Origin: an uncultured Clostridium sp.
Lineage (GTDB): Bacteria; Bacillota; Clostridia; Clostridiales; Clostridiaceae
Assembly (NCBI GenBank): GCA_934777095.1
Contig: CAKVNP010000105.1
Span: forward strand, 1-7,151
Direction: 5' to 3'
Length of the DNA: 7,151 nucleotides
Shown: piece by piece, positions 5,994 to 7,151 of the stretch
How the letters are laid out: every line of letters starts with the position of its first letter
Numbering within the stretch: the stretch's first letter is position 1
The notes under the pieces: generated by a model
Told to the model about the DNA's origin: nothing
Databases searched by the model: none
The model's input: only the letters and a program-made list of their open reading frames with translations
Program-made: the position numbers and the translations under genes

Positions 5994-6523
5994 TATTTAA
6001 ATATCCTCCCTACATATTTTTCAAAAGTACCTTTGATATCGTCAGAAGCTTTCTTCATATTTTCAGTTTCTGCATTAAGCCAATGGATATATAAATAATT
6101 TTTATTATCTTCCTCATATATATCCATAGTTATTGTTCCTGGAGTTAATGTAATGCAATTAGACAGCATAGCTAGTCCCCATTCTGATTTTAAGTCTGTA
6201 TCAATTTTCACTATTGCTGGGTCTATCTTAATATCTTTAGATAATGCTGTTTTAGCTACTTGCCAATTAGCTTTAATAAGTTCCCATATATATATAGGAA
6301 TAAAGATAATTAAATTAAATATTCTAAATTTCTTAAAAAGCCAAAATCCATCTTCTTTAACAAAAAATCTGCTAGTAGTAACTGCTACTACTAATGCTAC
6401 TAATAAACCGGCTATTAATTCCTGAGCTCCTAATTTTAAGATATTAAAATCCTGCATTAGGAATAATACCCAAAAGATATAGGATAATATAAAAGCAGCA
6501 ATAAATGATTTCCACTTCTTCAT
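5993..6523 (-). CDS. mrpE: MrpE/MbhA antiporter subunit
   Basis: This 176-residue protein has hydrophobic helices at about 7-23, 33-50 and 68-83 and a C-terminal soluble domain. Family motifs are the IYIWELIKANWQVAK segment (77-91), LSNCITLTPGTITMDI (120-135) and the later YIHWLN. Size and motifs fit MrpE/MnhE and MbhA. It is the first antiporter gene of the operon. It is separated from hypB by 9 bases, with AGGAGG (6529-6534) running into the hypB stop codon, so the two genes are almost certainly co-transcribed. Mbh operons typically begin with mrpE, mrpF, mrpG in this order, matching what is seen. Confidence 0.93.
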   Translation of the reverse strand: MKKWKSFIAAFILSYIFWVLFLMQDFNILKLGAQELIAGLLVALVVAVTTSRFFVKEDGFWLFKKFRIFNLIIFIPIYIWELIKANWQVAKTALSKDIKIDPAIVKIDTDLKSEWGLAMLSNCITLTPGTITMDIYEEDNKNYLYIHWLNAETENMKKASDDIKGTFEKYVGRIFK

Positions 6524-6532
6524 AAATGCCTC

Positions 6533-7151
6533 CTATTTATTATTAATTTTTTCAAGTAACCATTTCGCAAATTCCGAACTTTCTCCCTCTTCCATTGAAT
6601 TAACTTTAAAAAGCTTTGCCTCCTTATTTCTAATTTTAAGTTGCTGCTCTAATTCATTTACCTTAAAATCGAAATATTTCAGCATATCATATTTAGTAAG
6701 TATAAGTGCATCTGCTCTAGTAAACATTAATGGATATTTAACTACCTTATCATCTCCTTCTGGTACGCTTAATAAGGCAATCTTTAAAGTATCGCCAATA
6801 TCAAACTCTGCTGGACATACTAAGTTTCCTATATTTTCAACAATTAATATGTCTATATCTTCTAAAGATACGTCTTTAATAATATTCTTAATGGACATTG
6901 CTTCTATATGACATGCCCCTTGAGTATTTAACTGAACAACAGGTACACCTTCCTGCTGCATCTTTTCTGCATCAATCGTTCCTTCTACATCACCTTCAAT
7001 TACACCCACATTTATGCCATACTTCTTTAACTCATTTATTAAATTGAGAATAAATGTAGTTTTACCAGCTCCGGGAGAACCCATTATATTTATTAAAGTT
7101 ACTCCTCTATCCTTAAGATACTTTTTTACTTCTTCATGGCAATTTTCATTC
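6533..7151 (-). CDS. hypB: HypB nickel-insertion GTPase (partial, N-terminus off the window)
   Basis: HypB is the GTPase that, with HypA, delivers nickel to the large subunit of [NiFe] hydrogenases. The frame runs to the window edge, and 205 residues are visible. A methionine at 7084 is internal: 22 in-frame residues precede it, and GVTLINI leads straight into the P-loop, as in other HypB proteins. Counting from that methionine, motifs are GSPGAGKTT (2-10), GVIEGDVEGTIDAEKM (27-42), GACHIEA (56-62) with C58/H59, VENIGNLVCPAEFDIGD with C90, and a TKYD guanine-specificity motif (130-133, in place of NKxD). The CH pair and the later cysteine match the known GTPase-domain metal site. The usual family length (about 210-220) suggests only a few residues are missing. 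A His-rich N-terminal extension cannot be excluded. It lies 9 bases upstream of mrpE. Confidence 0.93.
   Translation of the reverse strand, partial: NENCHEEVKKYLKDRGVTLINIMGSPGAGKTTFILNLINELKKYGINVGVIEGDVEGTIDAEKMQQEGVPVVQLNTQGACHIEAMSIKNIIKDVSLEDIDILIVENIGNLVCPAEFDIGDTLKIALLSVPEGDDKVVKYPLMFTRADALILTKYDMLKYFDFKVNELEQQLKIRNKEAKLFKVNSMEEGESSEFAKWLLEKINNK

Noticed and set aside
1343..6425. Other plus-strand open frames (for example 1343-1561, 2575-2832, 3274-3504, 5166-5435, 5534-5755, 6153-6425)
   Set aside because: All lie antisense to conserved membrane genes. Their hydrophobic or Ile/Thr-rich products are what the reverse strand of such genes gives, and none shows a family motif.
4076..6523. 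Stand-alone Mrp Na+/H+ antiporter
   Set aside because: There is no full MrpA. Its C-terminal pieces occur as separate MbhD/MbhE-like genes, and the run continues without a break into NuoH-, NuoB- and NuoI-like genes.
220..7151. Respiratory complex I (nuo) operon
   Set aside because: The small subunit has the hydrogenase-type CNGCDIE motif, no NADH-module or NuoA/J/K/M/N gene set is present, and Mrp subunits and HypB are interleaved.
1..7151. CRISPR arrays, tRNA or rRNA genes, insertion sequences, phage or defence genes
   Set aside because: I saw no regularly spaced repeats, RNA-gene signatures, transposase frames or terminal inverted repeats. Apart from the 33-base gap with the terminator, the window is coding.

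Overview
The window is AT-rich (roughly one third G+C by eye) with strong AGGAGG-type Shine-Dalgarno sites and tightly packed genes. This suggests a low-GC anaerobic Firmicute, probably a clostridium-like organism. The assignment rests on composition, ribosome-binding sites and gene content only, not on a database match.

Almost all of it (7151 down to 220, minus strand) is one operon that enters from beyond the right edge. In order of transcription it reads: hypB (5' end off the window), mrpE, mrpF, mrpG, an MbhD/DUF4040 subunit, an MbhE-like subunit, mrpB, mrpC, a 668-residue MrpD/MbhH-type antiporter subunit with an MbhI-like C-terminal extension, a NuoH/MbhM/EchB-type membrane subunit, a NuoB/MbhJ-type small subunit, and a NuoI/MbhN-type two-cluster ferredoxin subunit. 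Every junction is short or overlapping, so translation is probably coupled along the whole run. A bidirectional hairpin at 185-217 ends the operon. It also ends a plus-strand gene of unknown function, of which only the last 61 codons (1-186) are present.

Taken together this is the membrane arm and part of the peripheral arm of an Mrp-type, energy-converting group 4 [NiFe] hydrogenase (Mbh family). Electrons from reduced ferredoxin would enter at the NuoI-like subunit and pass to the proximal [4Fe-4S] cluster of the NuoB-like subunit. The energy would be coupled through the NuoH-like subunit and the antiporter subunit to the Mrp module, giving proton and/or sodium translocation. HypB supports a nickel enzyme.

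The main oddity is that the catalytic large subunit (NuoD/MbhL) and the NuoC/MbhK subunit are not in the window. They are missing from the place where Mbh and Ech operons normally carry them: here nuoB and nuoI overlap by 8 bases. They may lie upstream of hypB, elsewhere in the genome, or not exist. The window cannot decide between these, and which one holds determines whether this is a rearranged hydrogenase or something less ordinary.
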